From positions 62,001 through 126,000 of the forward strand of contig NZ_SRPE01000009.1 in NCBI RefSeq assembly GCF_004785645.1: a DNA stretch of 64,000 nucleotides, in the 5' to 3' direction. The notes under the pieces are model-generated. The model was not told the origin of the DNA. It did no database searches and saw only the letters and a program-made list of their open reading frames with translations. This document shows, piece by piece, positions 17,782 to 26,381 of the stretch (within the stretch, counting starts at the first letter, position 1; the number at the start of each line of letters is the position of its first letter). Position numbers and translations under genes: made by a program. This stretch comes from Empedobacter tilapiae. Its GTDB lineage: Bacteria > Bacteroidota > Bacteroidia > Flavobacteriales > Weeksellaceae.

Positions 17782-18831
17782 TTGAATACAACAAAAAAAG
17801 ACATACGAAAGCTTTCACAAGCTGAGATTGAAGATTATTTCAAAGAGATTGGAGAAAAATCATTTCGTGCAAAACAAGTATACGAATGGTTATGGAAAAA
17901 GAATGCACATCAGTTTGATGACATGACGAATATCTCAAAAGCTTTACGTGAGCAATTGGGAGAATCTTTCCAAATTCAACCTGTTGAAGTTGATCTTCTA
18001 CAAAAATCTAACGACGGAACCATCAAGAATGCGGTTAAGCTTCATGATGGTAACGTTGTGGAATCTGTTTTAATTCCGACTGATTCTCGTACAACTGCCT
18101 GCGTTTCTTCGCAAGTTGGTTGTAGCTTGGATTGTACCTTTTGTGCAACAGCACAGTTAAAACGTATGCGTAACTTAACAGCTGCAGAAATCGTTGATCA
18201 AGTTGTGATTATCGATGAAGAAAGTAAACGTTATTTCAATCGTCCATTAAGCAATATCGTATTTATGGGAATGGGAGAACCTTTGTTAAATTATAACGAA
18301 GTAATTTCTGCCATCAAAAAAATTACGTTGCCAGAAGGATTAGGAATGGCTCCAAGAAGAATTACAGTTTCCACTTCGGGAATTCCTAAAATGATTGAAA
18401 AACTAGCTGACGAAGATTTACGCGTTAATCTTGCGGTGTCTTTACATTCGGCTCGAGAAGAAGTTCGTAATGTAATTATGCCTTTTTCTGTTAAATTTCC
18501 GTTGACAGATTTAATGGATAGTCTTCAGTATTGGTATCAACAAACGGGTTTACGAATTACATTCGAATACATTGTTTGGGGTGGTGTTAATGACAGAAAA
18601 GAAGACATTGATGCGTTGGTAAAATTCTGTCGAAAAATACCTTCAAAAGTGAATATTATCGAATATAATTCGATTGATGATGGAATCTACAAACAAGCAT
18701 CAGAAGAAGCTGTTAACAATTATATCAAAGCTTTAGAATCCAACAATATTGTGGTAAATGTACGTCGTAGTCGCGGAAAAGATATTGATGCAGCTTGTGG
18801 ACAATTAGCCAATAAAACTGGAAATGATTAA
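17782..18831 (+). CDS. rlmN: 23S rRNA (adenine2503-C2)/tRNA methyltransferase RlmN
   Basis: Radical-SAM enzyme that methylates A2503 of 23S rRNA and A37 of some tRNAs. In 349 residues the radical-SAM cysteines are Cys114, Cys118 and Cys121 (GCSLDCTFC), and the mechanistic C-terminal Cys lies in DAACGQL. NIVFMGMGEPLLNY, VSTSGIPKMI and LAVSLHS are typical RlmN segments. The frame begins with TTG at 17782, 7 nt after queA; no ATG lies before the conserved LSQAEIEDYF region, so a TTG start is likely. Part of the queA unit. Confidence 0.95.
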   Translation: MNTTKKDIRKLSQAEIEDYFKEIGEKSFRAKQVYEWLWKKNAHQFDDMTNISKALREQLGESFQIQPVEVDLLQKSNDGTIKNAVKLHDGNVVESVLIPTDSRTTACVSSQVGCSLDCTFCATAQLKRMRNLTAAEIVDQVVIIDEESKRYFNRPLSNIVFMGMGEPLLNYNEVISAIKKITLPEGLGMAPRRITVSTSGIPKMIEKLADEDLRVNLAVSLHSAREEVRNVIMPFSVKFPLTDLMDSLQYWYQQTGLRITFEYIVWGGVNDRKEDIDALVKFCRKIPSKVNIIEYNSIDDGIYKQASEEAVNNYIKALESNNIVVNVRRSRGKDIDAACGQLANKTGND

Positions 18832-18842
18832 AAAATAATCAA

Positions 18843-19796
18843 ATGAAATATTTAGCCATATTTTTATTTTTGATTCTAACTAAATTCTCTTTCGCGCAAA
18901 TAATAGAAAACATTGATACAATTTCTATTGATGATTATAAAATGGAAAGTGTTAACTTACCTCCTACTTTGAACGAAATTTCGACTTTAGAATATGAAAA
19001 AGAAGATAAAAATGTGGCTTCTTTTTGGGGTTTAAACGATTCTGATTCCAAACCAGAATTGTATCGTTTTGATGCAAAAACAAGTGAAATTATCAATACA
19101 ATTTTCATCACAAATACTCCAAATATTGATTGGGAAGAAATGTCTTCGGATGATAATCGAATTTATTTTGCTGATTTTGGAAATAATTTGGGCAAACGAA
19201 AAGATTTAGCCATTTATTTTATCGAGAAATCAAACATCGATTATTCAAAATCTTATCAGCAACTAAAAGCTGAAAAAATAGAATTTTATTATCCGGAACA
19301 AGAAACTTTTCAATTCAAAAATATGACAACAAATTGGGATGCAGAAGCATTTTTTGTCCACCAAAATCAGTTGCATATATTTACAAAAGAATGGTCAAAT
19401 ATGGCAACTTCTCATTACGTCGTCCCTATTGATTCTTCTAAAAAACACGCAGCCAAAAAGTTAGAAACTTTTCCTACAAATTATGCTGTGACTGCTGCAT
19501 ATATCGATGCTGATGTAAATAGTCCGACAAAAGGAATTTATTTATTGGGTTACACAAAAGAAGCATTAACTTTTATCAATTGGTTTGATTTGCCAAAAGA
19601 TAACAATCAGTTATTCTTCACTTCTCAAGTTAAAAAAATAAGTTTACCTTTGGGCTTCACGACACAGTTGGGACAATTGGAAGGGATTTCAGTTTTGCCA
19701 ACCGAAAACAAAATTTGTTTTAGCGGAGAGGAATTTAACTATAAAGGATTCTATGCAAAACAGGTTGTACATTGCATCAATAATTTTACGAATTAA
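18843..19796 (+). CDS. secreted beta-propeller-like protein of unknown function
   Basis: A 317-residue protein with a signal peptide (ends FSFAQ). The body carries LNDSDSKPELYRFD, NIDWEEMSSDDNRIYFADFGNNLGKRKDLAIYFIEK and LEGISVLPTENKICFSGEEF. This pattern recurs in Bacteroidota secreted proteins that I associate with SdiA-regulated/esterase-like propeller folds. No catalytic residues can be assigned. It starts 11 nt after rlmN and 11 nt before the polyprenyl synthase, so it is embedded in a housekeeping operon, but I see no functional link. Confidence 0.7.
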   Translation: MKYLAIFLFLILTKFSFAQIIENIDTISIDDYKMESVNLPPTLNEISTLEYEKEDKNVASFWGLNDSDSKPELYRFDAKTSEIINTIFITNTPNIDWEEMSSDDNRIYFADFGNNLGKRKDLAIYFIEKSNIDYSKSYQQLKAEKIEFYYPEQETFQFKNMTTNWDAEAFFVHQNQLHIFTKEWSNMATSHYVVPIDSSKKHAAKKLETFPTNYAVTAAYIDADVNSPTKGIYLLGYTKEALTFINWFDLPKDNNQLFFTSQVKKISLPLGFTTQLGQLEGISVLPTENKICFSGEEFNYKGFYAKQVVHCINNFTN

Positions 19797-19807
19797 AAAA
19801 CTAAATT

Positions 19808-20785
19808 TTGGGTAACACGGTAGATTTGATTAAAGCTCCAATCGCGGAGGAAATGAAATTGTTTGAACAGAAATTCTTCGAATCGATGAAGAGTAATGTT
19901 TCACTTCTTGACCGTATTACCAATTATATTGTGCGCAGAAAAGGAAAACAAATGCGCCCGATGTTTGTCTTTTTGACTGCAAAATTGAATGGAGAAGTAC
20001 AAGAACGTACTTATCGTGCGGCTTCTTTTATCGAACTTATTCATACAGCTACTTTAGTACACGATGATGTTGTAGATGATAGTACATTGCGTCGTGGTTT
20101 CTTTTCACTTAATGCCATCTGGAAAAATAAAGTTGCGGTTTTAGTTGGTGATTATTTCTTATCTAAAACCTTAATTATTTCGACTAAAAACAAAGATTTT
20201 GATTTGTTAGAAGTTGTTTCTGTTGCGATACAAGAAATTTCGGAAGGTGAATTATTGCAAATCGAAAAAGCGCGTAAACTTGATATTACAGAAGATGTTT
20301 ATTTCGAGATTATCCGAATGAAAACTGCAACGCTTATTGCCGCTTGTTGTGAAGCTGGAGCGCGTTCTGTTGGTTGTTCGGAAGAAATTGCAAAGAAAAT
20401 GCATCGCTTTGGTGAATTGGTTGGAATTGCTTTTCAGATTAAAGATGATTTGTTTGATTATACCACTTCTAATGCTATCGGGAAACCTGTCGGAATTGAT
20501 ATTAAGGAACAAAAAATGACGTTACCGTTGATTTATTCGATTAATACAGCGAATGAAAAAAACAAAAAATGGTTGATTAATTCGGTAAAACGTTATAACA
20601 ATGACAAAAAACGTGTACGAGAAATTATTCAGTATGTGAAAGATCACGGAGGAATTGAGTACACGCAAAAAATGATGAAACAATATAGCCAAGAGGCTTT
20701 AGATATACTATACGAGTTTCCCGAAAATGAATTTCGAAATTCATTAGAAACAATGGTGAAATACGTAATCGAAAGAGAAAAATAA
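19808..20785 (+). CDS. trans-polyprenyl diphosphate synthase (IspB-like)
   Basis: Chain-elongating prenyltransferase, 325 residues, probably making the side chain of menaquinone. First Asp-rich motif DDVVDD with the preceding LIHTATLVH and following STLRRG; second motif FQIKDDLFDY; GKQMRP and KTATLIAACCE are also present. Length is right for octaprenyl/heptaprenyl synthases. The start is TTG at 19808 (reads as MGNTVDLIKAPI); there is no ATG before the conserved EEMKLFEQKF region. Chain length cannot be determined by eye. Last gene of the queA unit, followed by a strong terminator. Confidence 0.9.
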   Translation: MGNTVDLIKAPIAEEMKLFEQKFFESMKSNVSLLDRITNYIVRRKGKQMRPMFVFLTAKLNGEVQERTYRAASFIELIHTATLVHDDVVDDSTLRRGFFSLNAIWKNKVAVLVGDYFLSKTLIISTKNKDFDLLEVVSVAIQEISEGELLQIEKARKLDITEDVYFEIIRMKTATLIAACCEAGARSVGCSEEIAKKMHRFGELVGIAFQIKDDLFDYTTSNAIGKPVGIDIKEQKMTLPLIYSINTANEKNKKWLINSVKRYNNDKKRVREIIQYVKDHGGIEYTQKMMKQYSQEALDILYEFPENEFRNSLETMVKYVIEREK

Positions 20786-20786
20786 C

Positions 20787-20817
20787 AAAAAAGGACTTCT
20801 AATTGAAGTCCTTTTTT
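20787..20817 (+). terminator. intrinsic terminator of the queA-rlmN-synthase unit
   Basis: Perfect 13-bp stem (AAAAAAGGACTTC / GAAGTCCTTTTTT) with a 5-nt loop, directly after the stop codon. Confidence 0.92.
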
Positions 20818-20845
20818 GTATAGTACAATATTGTAAAGCTTCTAA

Positions 20846-21157
20846 ATGAAAAAAGATAATATCATACTTACTGTTTCTTTATTTTCTCCTCTTTTGTTTT
20901 TAGGTTGTATTGTTACTTATTTTTTTCGTTCTCCAAAACTTATTCTCCTTATGAATATTATAAAACAATTCATTAAAAAAATATATACAAAAGATGAAAG
21001 TAGAGGAAATCGATTAATGGTTAGAGTTAAACATTCAGATTATTATTTACCTTATGAAAATGCAAATCAATTTATCGAAATAGGTGATGCTGTTGTCAAG
21101 AATAAAGGTGAAACATCTTTACATATTTTTAGAAATAAAAGTTTAATTATAGAATAA
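20846..21157 (+). CDS. small membrane protein of unknown function
   Basis: A 103-residue ORF following a terminator. One strong hydrophobic segment (about residues 7-37) precedes a basic, soluble C-terminal part with RLMVRVKHSDYYLPYENANQFIEIGDAVVKNKGE. I do not recognise the family. Codon use and the clean ATG make it a plausible gene. No partner is evident, and the convergent acetyltransferase gene follows. Confidence 0.55.
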   Translation: MKKDNIILTVSLFSPLLFLGCIVTYFFRSPKLILLMNIIKQFIKKIYTKDESRGNRLMVRVKHSDYYLPYENANQFIEIGDAVVKNKGETSLHIFRNKSLIIE

Positions 21158-21206
21158 TTATATTACAATTAAAAATCTCATCAAAATCTTCTTAAATTAC
21201 TCACAA

Positions 21207-21235
21207 AAAAAGCTGCTACAAATTGTAACAGCTTC
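21207..21235 (-). terminator. intrinsic terminator of the gene at 21255
   Basis: Stem AAGCTGCTACA / TGTAACAGCTT with one G-U pair and a 3-nt loop. On the minus strand a T run follows. Confidence 0.82.
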
Positions 21236-21254
21236 CATATATTATTCTAAATAT

Positions 21255-22118
21255 TTATTTATTTAAATTCTTTTGATAAATATAATCATCCATGATGTAT
21301 CCATTTCCGATGTCAAATGTTTTTGATTCCATATTCTTGAAACCATTTTTCTCGTAAAAACGAATTGCTTTTGCATTGTGTTTGTTCACCGTTAAATGAA
21401 CTGCTTTTGCACTTTTTTCTTTGGCGAAATCTACAACTCTATTCAACATCAATTGTCCAATTCCTTTGGTTTGATTAGACTCTTTCAAGTAAATTTTTGA
21501 CAAGAAAACAGTATTGTTTTCATCTAATTTGTAATGTAAATAACCTGACGGAACATTATCAATTTTTAGAATCTCCCAAATTTCACTATTCTCAATTCCT
21601 TCATTTACTTTATCATTGTTATACATCATATCAATCATATAATTGATTTGATCTTGTGATAATAAATCCTTGTAACATTCATTCCAAATCTCCTTAGCTA
21701 AAGGTTGAACCAAATGAATATTTTTCTCATTCACAGTATGAAAATGAGGATAAACATCTAATTTCACTGGGTTAATTTTTTGATTAACTTCTATATTTTG
21801 AAGAATTTCATTTTTGCGTTTATCAATTTCTCCTTCCCACATTTCCATTGTCCATTTACGCTTTAAATAGTTATAATAGACAAACGATAGAAGAATAAAT
21901 AACACCAAATCTGGGATCATCATCCATTTTGATTCCATCAATTCAGGAAGTGTAGATTTTATAACACCCATTGACATTAAAATTGCGATATTAATTGCAA
22001 TAACAAAAACTCCCAAAAAGTATAAACCAACAACTTTTAAAATAAGTCGTAATTTATCTTTATTAAACAATTTTCCTAGAAAATAATACTGAAATATTAA
22101 GATAAGTATAGTAATCAC
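21255..22118 (-). CDS. GNAT acetyltransferase with N-terminal membrane anchor
   Basis: A 287-residue fusion. The first ~90 residues hold three hydrophobic segments (1-17, 26-52 and 68-87). From about residue 115 a GNAT domain follows, with the acetyl-CoA-binding stretch LKESNQTKGIGQLMLNRVVDFAKE and the end motif AVHLTVNKHNAKAIRFYEKNGFKN, which is diagnostic for the family. Substrate unknown. GNAT enzymes are usually soluble, so tethering to the membrane is unusual; it may act on a membrane-associated metabolite or protein. Single gene with its own terminator, divergent from kbl. Confidence 0.82.
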   Translation of the reverse strand: MITILILIFQYYFLGKLFNKDKLRLILKVVGLYFLGVFVIAINIAILMSMGVIKSTLPELMESKWMMIPDLVLFILLSFVYYNYLKRKWTMEMWEGEIDKRKNEILQNIEVNQKINPVKLDVYPHFHTVNEKNIHLVQPLAKEIWNECYKDLLSQDQINYMIDMMYNNDKVNEGIENSEIWEILKIDNVPSGYLHYKLDENNTVFLSKIYLKESNQTKGIGQLMLNRVVDFAKEKSAKAVHLTVNKHNAKAIRFYEKNGFKNMESKTFDIGNGYIMDDYIYQKNLNK

Positions 22119-22169
22119 TTTTATTCATTTTATATCATACAAAAATACAAAAAATATAAGCGAATCCTT

Positions 22170-22177
22170 TATATTTG
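22170..22177 (+). promoter_or_regulatory. possible -7 box (TATATTTG) for kbl
   Basis: Matches TAnnTTTG, 33 nt before the kbl ATG. No well-placed TTG -33 element is visible. Confidence 0.45.
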
Positions 22178-22210
22178 TATGAAACATATCAAAACAAAAA
22201 GTGATTTATT

Positions 22211-23410
22211 ATGTATAGCGATAAATTTCAAAACTACTTACAAACGCAATTGAATGATTTAGAAGAACAAGGATTGTTTAAAAAAGAACGAATTATTGCT
22301 TCTCCTCAAAGTGCAGAAATTACATTAGAAAATGGTAAAACATTACTTAATTTTTGTGCAAATAACTATTTAGGATTATCAGATAATAAAGACGTTATTT
22401 CAGCTTCACAAAAAATGTTAAATGATCGTGGATATGGAATGTCTTCGGTTCGTTTTATCTGTGGAACACAAGATGTACACAAACAATTAGAGAAAAAGAT
22501 CGCTGATTTCTTAGGAATGGAAGACACGATTTTATACGCTGCTGCTTTTGATGCAAATGGTGGTGTTTTCGAGCCTTTGTTTACAGAAGAAGATGCTATT
22601 ATTTCTGATGAATTAAACCATGCATCTATTATTGATGGTGTTCGTTTATGTAAAGCTGCTCGTTACCGTTACAAAAATAATAACATGGCAGATTTGGAGG
22701 CACAATTAATTGCTGCTTCAGAAAAGAATCATCGTTTCAAAATTATTGTAACAGACGGCGTTTTCTCTATGGATGGTATTGTTGCTGACTTAAAAGGTGT
22801 TTGTGATTTAGCTGATAAATATGACGCTTTAGTAATGGTTGATGATTCTCATGCAACAGGTTTCATTGGAAAAACAGGTCGTGGAACACACGAACATAAC
22901 GAAGTTATGGGACGTGTAGATATCATTACTTCTACTTTAGGTAAAGCTTTAGGTGGAGCAATGGGAGGATTTACTTCTGGTAAAAAAGAAGTCATCGAAA
23001 TGTTACGTCAAAAATCTCGTCCATATTTATTTTCTAACTCTTTGGCTCCTGGAATTGTTGGTGCTGCTTTACAAGTGTTAGAAATGTTAGAAAAAGACAC
23101 TTCTTTACGCGATAAAGTAATGTGGAATGCTGAATATTTTCGCAAAGAAATGGTTGCTGCTGGTTTTGATATTCCAGAAGGTGATGCTGCAATAGTACCA
23201 GTTATGCTATACGATGCAAAATTATCTCAAGTAATGGCAGACAAATTACTAGATGAAGGTGTTTATGTCATCGGATTCTTTTTCCCTGTTGTTCCTCGTG
23301 ATAAAGCACGTATTCGTGTTCAATTATCAGCTGCACATACAAAAGAACAATTAGATCATACAATTACTGCTTTTACAAAAGTTGGTAAAGAATTAGGAGT
23401 GATTAAGTAA
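22211..23410 (+). CDS. kbl: glycine C-acetyltransferase (2-amino-3-ketobutyrate CoA ligase)
   Basis: PLP enzyme of the alpha-oxoamine synthase family that cleaves 2-amino-3-ketobutyrate with CoA to glycine and acetyl-CoA, the second step of threonine degradation. The 399 residues match Kbl closely: NFCANNYLGLS, SVRFICGTQDVHKQLE, SDELNHASIIDG, VMVDDSHATGF and the PLP lysine Lys245 in STLGKALGG. Threonine dehydrogenase (tdh) is not in the window. Single gene with promoter box and terminator. Confidence 0.95.
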   Translation: MYSDKFQNYLQTQLNDLEEQGLFKKERIIASPQSAEITLENGKTLLNFCANNYLGLSDNKDVISASQKMLNDRGYGMSSVRFICGTQDVHKQLEKKIADFLGMEDTILYAAAFDANGGVFEPLFTEEDAIISDELNHASIIDGVRLCKAARYRYKNNNMADLEAQLIAASEKNHRFKIIVTDGVFSMDGIVADLKGVCDLADKYDALVMVDDSHATGFIGKTGRGTHEHNEVMGRVDIITSTLGKALGGAMGGFTSGKKEVIEMLRQKSRPYLFSNSLAPGIVGAALQVLEMLEKDTSLRDKVMWNAEYFRKEMVAAGFDIPEGDAAIVPVMLYDAKLSQVMADKLLDEGVYVIGFFFPVVPRDKARIRVQLSAAHTKEQLDHTITAFTKVGKELGVIK

Positions 23411-23431
23411 GAATACTGAATTTCTATATAC

Positions 23432-23463
23432 AAGCCGTTTCATATTTCTGAAACGGCTTTTTT
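23432..23463 (+). terminator. intrinsic terminator of kbl
   Basis: Stem AAGCCGTTTCA / TGAAACGGCTT with a 6-nt loop and T run. Confidence 0.92.
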
Positions 23464-23556
23464 GTTCTAAAATAATTTTTCAATTAATAATTAACGCCAT
23501 CTTTTGTCTCTCAAAATCCTTACTTTTACAACAACTCAACGTAAGAAAATTTCAAA

Positions 23557-26244
23557 ATGGCTCAATTCATAGAAAATGTTGTCAAAGATTTAGTTCAAAA
23601 TAAAAAAAACTTTATCAACACAATTTTAGTTTTACCAGGAAAACGTCCAATGCTTTTCTTTAGAGAAGAATTTCAACGTCAATCGCAAAATATCATTCTT
23701 CCACAAATGAAAAGTATAGAAGAACTGATGAGTGAACTTTCTGGTTTAGAAATTATTTCTGGAATTAATCTATGGTTCAAAGCTTATCAAGCGTATAAAA
23801 AAATAGTTGACAAACCTGATTCTTTTGAAGATTTCATAAAATGGGGACCAACTATTTTAAAAGATTTTGATGATATTGATGCTTCATTGCAACCTGCCAA
23901 TAAAGTTTTGGATTATCTAGTTTCGGTTGAACGAATTAATCAATGGGGAGATGGAAAAATTGAGATTGGAAAAAATGAAATCATTCAAAATCACTTAACG
24001 TTTTGGGGAATTGTTTCGAAATTATATTTTCAATTGCAACAAGATTTACTAGATTCGAAGGAAGGTTATGCTGGAATGGTTTTTAGAATCGCAAGCGAAA
24101 AAGTAGATGAAATTGTTGAAAATAGAACTTCACATTATGTTTTTGCAGGTTTTAATGCCTTAACAAAAGCGGAGCAAGCATTGATTTTCAGATTGGAAAA
24201 AGAAAATTTAGCAACTTTATATTTTGATGCCGATAAATATTATTATGAAAACCCAAATCAAGAAGCTGGAGCTTTTTTAAGAAAGTATAAAGAGAAAATA
24301 AAACCTATCAATTGGATTGTAGATGAATTTTCAAAACCAAAAAACTTACATACAATTGGTGTTGCAAAACAAGTTGGACAAGCAAAATATATTGCAGACA
24401 TTTTAAAAAATCTCAACGAAAATGAGATAAAAAACACAGCGTTGATTTTAGCTGACGAAGCTATTTTACCTGCGATTCTTAATTCATTACCCGAGAATAT
24501 TACACATCTTAATATTTCGATGGGAATTCCATTACGTTCAGTGCCTTTGGCACAATTTTTCAAATCGATTTTTGAATTACAAATGAATAGAGAAAAACTT
24601 GGGAAAAGTAAAATGTTTTATTTTAAAAATATTTTACAAATTCTAGAAAATAAAACTTTATCGCATTACAGTTCTGAGAGTAGCCGTGATTTAGCACACG
24701 ATATTCGAATACAAAATCGAATTTTTAATTCTCAAAATTCAATTCAAAAAGCTCTGAATGATTCAATTTTCAAAAGCATATTTCAAGTACCTAAAAGTAT
24801 AACTGAGTTTATTCATCATTTAAAAAATTGGACTGATGAACTATTGCATGATCCTTCTATGATTGATTTATTAACCAAAGAATATTTATTCTTTTTTAAG
24901 AAAGTTTTCAATCAACTATATGAAAATCTATTGAGTGTTGATGATATTAAAGATTATAGAACTTTGTTTTTATTGTACAACAAAATTGTTTCTTCTGAAA
25001 CTATTTCTTTTATTGGAGAACCTTTAAAAGGGTTACAGTTAATGGGATTATTGGAAACACGTTTGTTAAATTTTGACAATATTATCATGACATCAGTAAA
25101 CGATGAAATTTTACCTTTAGGAAGACAAAATAATACTTTTATTCCTTACGATATTCGTAAACAAATGAAATTGAATACTTTTACAGAAAATGATTCAATT
25201 TATGCATATCACTTCTATCGTTTAATTCAGCGTGCAAAGAATGCGTATTTCGTATATGATACTGAAGCTGATGGAATGGGTTCTGGAGAAAAATCTCGAT
25301 TTTTAGCACAAATTAAATTTGAGAGTAATCACAAAGTAAAAGAAACTTTTGCTGCACCAAGTTTTATAACTAAACCATTGAAAGAAATCATTATTCCAAA
25401 AACAGATGAAACAATGGCTAAACTTCAAAATTGGGCTAATTATGGAATTTCGCCTTCTTCACTTTCTACTTATTTACGTAATCCCTTAGATTTTTATGAA
25501 CAGCGTATTTTTAATGTTAACGAAGTAGAAGAAGCAGAAGAAACAGTTAGCGCAAAAACCTTGGGAAATATTGTACATGGAGCTTTGGAAGATTTGTACA
25601 AACCTTATTTAAATAGAGTTTTGCATGAAAACGATTTCAAATCTATTGAAAAAGAAAAAGATAAAACACTACAAGAGCATTTTAGCAAAGAATACAAAGA
25701 TGGACATTTGGATAAAGGTCCAAATTATTTGATTTATAAAATTGCTGAACGAATTGTAGATGGTGTTTTATCAAAAGATGTAAAAACGGCAAAGGAAAAT
25801 GAATTTATCATAATATCTTTAGAAAGTAAACATGAAGTTGATTTTGAATTAACAAATGGGAATCGCGTAAAACTAAAAGGTGTTATTGATAGAATTGATT
25901 CTGTAGATAATCAGATCAGAATTATAGATTATAAAACAGGTTATGCAAAAGATATATCGGTTAAAACTGAAGATATAGAAACCGTTTATCAAAAAGAGGA
26001 TAAAGCAAAACAATTACAATTGATTTTCTATGCACATTTATTTTATGCTAATAAAGAAAATCTAGATAAGGAAATTGAATTATGTATTTATCCAATCAAA
26101 TTTCCTAATAAAGAATTAATAAAACTTTCTGTGAATGGAAATAAGATCACAGATTATTCGATTGTAAAAAACTCAAGCCAACCAATGTCAAAATTAATTG
26201 AAGAAATATTAGATCAAAAAACTCCTTTTAAACAACCAGAATAG
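23557..26244 (+). CDS. AddB-like PD-(D/E)XK nuclease family protein
   Basis: Likely nuclease subunit of an AddAB-type double-strand-break end-processing complex, 895 residues. The N-terminal two thirds are an inactivated-helicase-like region (LVLPGKRPMLFFREEF at the start, HYVFAGFNALTKAEQ, then LQLMGLLETRLLNFDNIIMTSVNDEILP near residue 500). The last quarter has the PD-(D/E)XK core, with LGNIVHGALEDLY supplying the helical His and GVIDRIDSVDNQIRIIDYKTG the Asp and D-x-K residues. No UvrD-like AddA helicase is adjacent, which is unusual for this pair. Preceded and followed by unrelated genes. Confidence 0.82.
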   Translation: MAQFIENVVKDLVQNKKNFINTILVLPGKRPMLFFREEFQRQSQNIILPQMKSIEELMSELSGLEIISGINLWFKAYQAYKKIVDKPDSFEDFIKWGPTILKDFDDIDASLQPANKVLDYLVSVERINQWGDGKIEIGKNEIIQNHLTFWGIVSKLYFQLQQDLLDSKEGYAGMVFRIASEKVDEIVENRTSHYVFAGFNALTKAEQALIFRLEKENLATLYFDADKYYYENPNQEAGAFLRKYKEKIKPINWIVDEFSKPKNLHTIGVAKQVGQAKYIADILKNLNENEIKNTALILADEAILPAILNSLPENITHLNISMGIPLRSVPLAQFFKSIFELQMNREKLGKSKMFYFKNILQILENKTLSHYSSESSRDLAHDIRIQNRIFNSQNSIQKALNDSIFKSIFQVPKSITEFIHHLKNWTDELLHDPSMIDLLTKEYLFFFKKVFNQLYENLLSVDDIKDYRTLFLLYNKIVSSETISFIGEPLKGLQLMGLLETRLLNFDNIIMTSVNDEILPLGRQNNTFIPYDIRKQMKLNTFTENDSIYAYHFYRLIQRAKNAYFVYDTEADGMGSGEKSRFLAQIKFESNHKVKETFAAPSFITKPLKEIIIPKTDETMAKLQNWANYGISPSSLSTYLRNPLDFYEQRIFNVNEVEEAEETVSAKTLGNIVHGALEDLYKPYLNRVLHENDFKSIEKEKDKTLQEHFSKEYKDGHLDKGPNYLIYKIAERIVDGVLSKDVKTAKENEFIIISLESKHEVDFELTNGNRVKLKGVIDRIDSVDNQIRIIDYKTGYAKDISVKTEDIETVYQKEDKAKQLQLIFYAHLFYANKENLDKEIELCIYPIKFPNKELIKLSVNGNKITDYSIVKNSSQPMSKLIEEILDQKTPFKQPE

Positions 26245-26353
26245 TACTTTATACACTATAAGAAATATCTTTATAAGTACTAGATATAAAGGAGTTTAAA
26301 TTTAAATGACGTATAATTTTATTTATATTCTTAATAATTTATTAAAAAAATAG

Positions 26354-26361
26354 TAGTTTTG
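26354..26361 (+). promoter_or_regulatory. possible -7 box (TAGTTTTG)
   Basis: TAnnTTTG match 20 nt before the symporter ATG; no clear TTG partner upstream. Confidence 0.4.
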
Positions 26362-26381
26362 GCAAAGTTTAAAATCGCATA

